DNA of 8,053 bases from Aquisalimonas sp. (GTDB lineage: Bacteria > Pseudomonadota > Gammaproteobacteria > Nitrococcales > Aquisalimonadaceae): assembly GCA_007127625.1 (NCBI GenBank), contig SKYZ01000453.1, positions 1-8,053 of the forward strand, in the 5' to 3' direction. Positions 6,135 to 8,053 of this stretch are shown in pieces. The position numbers and the translations under genes are program-made. Numbering within the stretch: position 1 is the stretch's first letter; every line of letters starts with the position of its first letter. The notes under the pieces are model-generated. The model searched no databases, was not told where the DNA came from, and was given only the letters and a program-made list of their open reading frames with translations.

Positions 6135-6611
6135 TCAGCCGTCGATCCCGTCGATCCGGCGCAGCAGGCTCACCATTTCCATGGCCGACATGGCGGCCTC
6201 GGCGCCCTTGTTACCGGCCTTGGTGCCGGCTCGCTCGATGGCCTGTTCGATGGAATCGACGGTGAGCACGCCGAAGGCGACGGGCAGGTCGCGCTGCATG
6301 GCCACCTGGCCCAGGCCCTTGCTGCACTCGCCGGCAACGTAGTCGAAATGGGGTGTGCCACCGCGGATCACGGCACCCAGGGCGATCACCGCGTCAAACC
6401 TGCCGGTGGCGGCGACACGGTCGGTCACCAGCGGCAGCTCCCAGGCACCCGGCGCCCGCACCACGGTGATCTGCTCCTCGCCGACACCGTGCCGCCGCAG
6501 GGTGTCGCGCGCGCCTTCCAGCAGGCTTTCCACCACGAATGCGTTGAACCGCCCCACCACCAGCGCGTAGCGCCCGTCGACGGAGGTGAAGTCACCCTCG
6601 ATCGTTGTCAT
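6135..6611 (-). CDS. ribH: 6,7-dimethyl-8-ribityllumazine synthase
   Basis: RibH condenses dihydroxybutanone phosphate with 5-amino-6-ribitylaminouracil to give lumazine, the substrate of riboflavin synthase (EC 2.5.1.78). The 158-residue protein has the family motifs in order: RFN at 21-23, APGAWELP at 53-60, [16 protein letters not shown] at 78-92 with the acid-base histidine His88, FGVLT at 113-117, and [10 protein letters not shown] at 127-136 (phosphate-binding Arg127). The start at 6611 (MTTIEGDF) aligns with other RibH proteins and has GGGA about eight bases upstream. The in-frame ATG at 6620 would add three residues and has its G-rich run too close. It lies 28 nt after ribBA, which makes one of its two substrates, and 3 nt before nusB. 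Confidence 0.97.
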   Translation of the reverse strand: MTTIEGDFTSVDGRYALVVGRFNAFVVESLLEGARDTLRRHGVGEEQITVVRAPGAWELPLVTDRVAATGRFDAVIALGAVIRGGTPHFDYVAGECSKGLGQVAMQRDLPVAFGVLTVDSIEQAIERAGTKAGNKGAEAAMSAMEMVSLLRRIDGIDG

Positions 6612-6639
6612 GTCAGTCATCCCGCTTGTCACTGCCGGC

Positions 6640-7755
6640 TTACGCCGGATCCACGTATTCAACCACTTCCATGCCGAAACCGGACAGCGCGTGCATGCGC
6701 TTGGGCGCACTCAGCACTCGCATGCGGCGCACGCCGAGATCGGTGAGGATCTGGGCGCCCTTGCCGTAGGTGCGCAGGTCACCGCTGGCCTGGGCACCGT
6801 GTTCATCGTCACTGCGATCCGCCTGTCGATGGTACTCGTGCATGCGCTTGAGGATGGCGGAGTCGTCCTCGCCACCGCGGAGCACCACGATGACGCCCTC
6901 ACCGGCCTCGGCCACCTGACGGAGCGCAGCTCGCAGTGGCCAGCCGCACAGCGGCCCGGTGCTTGCGAACACGTCCGACAGGGTGTTCTGCAGGTGCACC
7001 CGGACCAGCGTGGGGTTGTCCGGCTCCGGCCGGCCGCGCACCAGGGCAAAATGCAGCGCATCGTCGACATTGTCCTGGTAGGCATACAGGTGGAACGGCC
7101 CGTACTCGGTGGGCAGCTCACAGTCCGCCACCCGCTCCACGGTACGTTCGTTACGCACCCGATAGGCGATGAGGTCGGCCACGGTGCCGATCTTGAGATT
7201 GTGCGCCCGGGCGAAGGCGACCAGATCGTCCCGTCGCGCCATGGTGCCATCCTCGTTGAGGATCTCCACGATCACCGACGACGGCTCGAAACCGGCCATG
7301 CGCGCAAGATCACAGCCGGCCTCGGTGTGCCCGGCGCGGGTGAGCACACCACCGGGCTGGGCCATGAGCGGAAAGATATGCCCGGGCTGGGTGATGTCCT
7401 CGGGCTTCGCCTGCGGCGCGACAGCGGCCTGCACGGTGCGGGCACGGTCCGCTGCCGAAATGCCGGTGGTCACGCCGGTGCTGGCCTCGATGGAGACGGT
7501 GAAATTGGTGCTCTGGGCCTCATCGGTGCCGCCCACCATCAGCGGCAGGCGCAGCTGCTCGCAGCGTTCCCGGGTGAGGGTCATGCAGATCAGCCCGCGA
7601 CCATAGCGGGCCATGAAGTTGATGTCGTCCGGGCGCACCATACTTGAGGCCATGACCAGGTCGCCCTCGTTCTCGCGGTCCTCGTCATCCATGATCACCA
7701 CCATGCGCCCCTGGCGCAGGTCCTCGATGATCTCCTGGGTGCTGTTCATGGCCAT
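6640..7755 (-). CDS. ribBA: 3,4-dihydroxy-2-butanone-4-phosphate synthase with degenerate GTP cyclohydrolase II domain (RibBX type)
   Basis: This 371-residue protein has two domains. Residues 1 to about 205 are RibB, which converts ribulose 5-phosphate to dihydroxybutanone phosphate and formate (EC 4.1.99.12). All of its motifs are present: [14 protein letters not shown] at 23-36, GRGLICM at 52-58, TGVTTGISA at 93-101, PGHIFPL at 124-130, RAGHTEA at 140-146 and Glu164. Residues ~210-371 follow the GTP cyclohydrolase II fold but lack its active site. The zinc-binding cysteines (SECLTGD and RCDCG in RibA) have become LQNTLSD (255-261) and GPLCG (267-271), and the QEGRGIGL motif is GGEDDSAIL (294-302). 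This matches the RibBX variant described in Proteobacteria, so a separate RibA is expected elsewhere in the genome. The start at 7755 is supported by AGGA eight bases upstream; ATG at 7749 is too far from it. Confidence 0.95.
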   Translation of the reverse strand: MAMNSTQEIIEDLRQGRMVVIMDDEDRENEGDLVMASSMVRPDDINFMARYGRGLICMTLTRERCEQLRLPLMVGGTDEAQSTNFTVSIEASTGVTTGISAADRARTVQAAVAPQAKPEDITQPGHIFPLMAQPGGVLTRAGHTEAGCDLARMAGFEPSSVIVEILNEDGTMARRDDLVAFARAHNLKIGTVADLIAYRVRNERTVERVADCELPTEYGPFHLYAYQDNVDDALHFALVRGRPEPDNPTLVRVHLQNTLSDVFASTGPLCGWPLRAALRQVAEAGEGVIVVLRGGEDDSAILKRMHEYHRQADRSDDEHGAQASGDLRTYGKGAQILTDLGVRRMRVLSAPKRMHALSGFGMEVVEYVDPA

Positions 7756-7763
7756 GGCTGAAA

Positions 7764-7767
7764 TCCT
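7764..7767 (-). promoter_or_regulatory. Ribosome binding site of ribBA
   Basis: AGGA on the minus strand lies eight bases before the ATG at 7755 and fourteen before the second ATG at 7749, favouring the first. It sits in the 46-nt gap after ribE. No hairpin resembling an attenuator is evident in that gap. Confidence 0.5.
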
Positions 7768-7801
7768 GTCGCTGGGCACCGGCGACGCCGGCGGGGCTCG
7801 G

Positions 7802-8053
7802 TCAGTCGGCACGGAAGCCGTTACGGGCGAGAAACTCGCGGGTGATGCCACCCGCTCCGGGCGTAGCCGCCTCGTCACCGAGCATGAGGCGCTCCAGATA
7901 ACGGGCAATGACGTCGACTTCCAGGTTCACCGACTGGCCGGGACGATACCCGCCGAAGCGCGTAACGTCCATGGTGTGCGGGACAATATTGACGTCGAAA
8001 CAGGCGCCGTCCACGCCGTTCACGGTCAGGCTGACACCGTCGATGCAGATGGA
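7802..8053 (-). CDS. ribE: Riboflavin synthase (alpha subunit), C-terminal part; 5' end outside the window
   Basis: Riboflavin synthase dismutates two lumazine molecules to riboflavin and the pyrimidine precursor (EC 2.5.1.9). The window holds the last 83 residues, in frame from the right edge. They contain the second lumazine-binding repeat signature S-I-C-I-D-G-V-S-L-T-V-N (1-12 of the fragment), then FDVNIVPHT (18-26), VNLEVDVIARYLERL (45-59), and the typical ending EFLARNGFRAD. The N-terminal repeat and the start codon lie beyond 8053. It is the most upstream gene visible of the riboflavin cluster, 46 nt before ribBA. In many Gammaproteobacteria ribD precedes it, and the operon promoter would be there. 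Confidence 0.95.
   Translation of the reverse strand, partial: SICIDGVSLTVNGVDGACFDVNIVPHTMDVTRFGGYRPGQSVNLEVDVIARYLERLMLGDEAATPGAGGITREFLARNGFRAD

Noticed and set aside
5559..6746. 395-residue plus-strand open frame across nusB and ribH
   Set aside because: Both opposing genes are unmistakable, and this frame is the complement of their codon pattern.
7756..7801. Possible FMN riboswitch in the gap before ribBA
   Set aside because: The gap is only 46 nt, far too short for an RFN element, and it lies inside the operon.

Overview
The window is a GC-rich (roughly two-thirds G+C by eye) bacterial chromosome segment, densely coded, with short intergenic gaps and no mobile-element, CRISPR or RNA-gene signal that I can see. 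Gene content and order (ribE, ribBA/ribBX, ribH, nusB, thiL, pgpA) are typical of Gammaproteobacteria. The G+C level and the neighbours would fit a halophilic or alkaliphilic lineage such as Ectothiorhodospiraceae or Halomonadaceae, but that placement is an inference.

Layout from the left. Positions 1-137 (minus) hold the start of a small membrane protein that runs off the window. A 122-bp divergent gap separates it from a plus-strand lipoprotein of the alpha/beta-hydrolase (monoacylglycerol-lipase-like) type at 260-1279. This is the only complete plus-strand gene. It converges on the long minus-strand block at about 1300, where an imperfect inverted repeat spans both stop codons.

The minus-strand block, in transcription order from the right edge, is: ribE (3' part, 7802-8053), ribBA of the RibBX kind (6640-7755), ribH (6135-6611), nusB (5595-6131), thiL (4595-5560), pgpA (4091-4591), an unrecognised membrane-anchored protein (3171-4091), a shortened PTS Enzyme I-like PEP-utilising protein (1792-3081) and a Nudix hydrolase (1300-1728). 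Gaps are 46, 28, 3, 34 and 3 nt, then a 1-nt TGATG overlap, then 89 nt. The genes from ribE to the membrane-anchored protein therefore look like one transcription unit. The last two genes may read through from it or have their own promoter in the 89-nt gap.

Functionally, RibB activity supplies dihydroxybutanone phosphate, RibH makes lumazine and RibE makes riboflavin. NusB is a transcription antitermination factor, ThiL completes thiamine diphosphate, and PgpA makes phosphatidylglycerol. This housekeeping part is ordinary. The parts worth a second look are: the Enzyme I-like protein that lacks the HPr-binding domain and has altered signature motifs; the probable frameshift or hidden C-terminal tail at its 3' end; the degenerate GTP cyclohydrolase II domain of the RibBA protein; the acidic insertion in NusB; and the unassigned membrane-anchored protein coupled to pgpA. 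I did not find convincing evidence of a wholly new multi-gene system.
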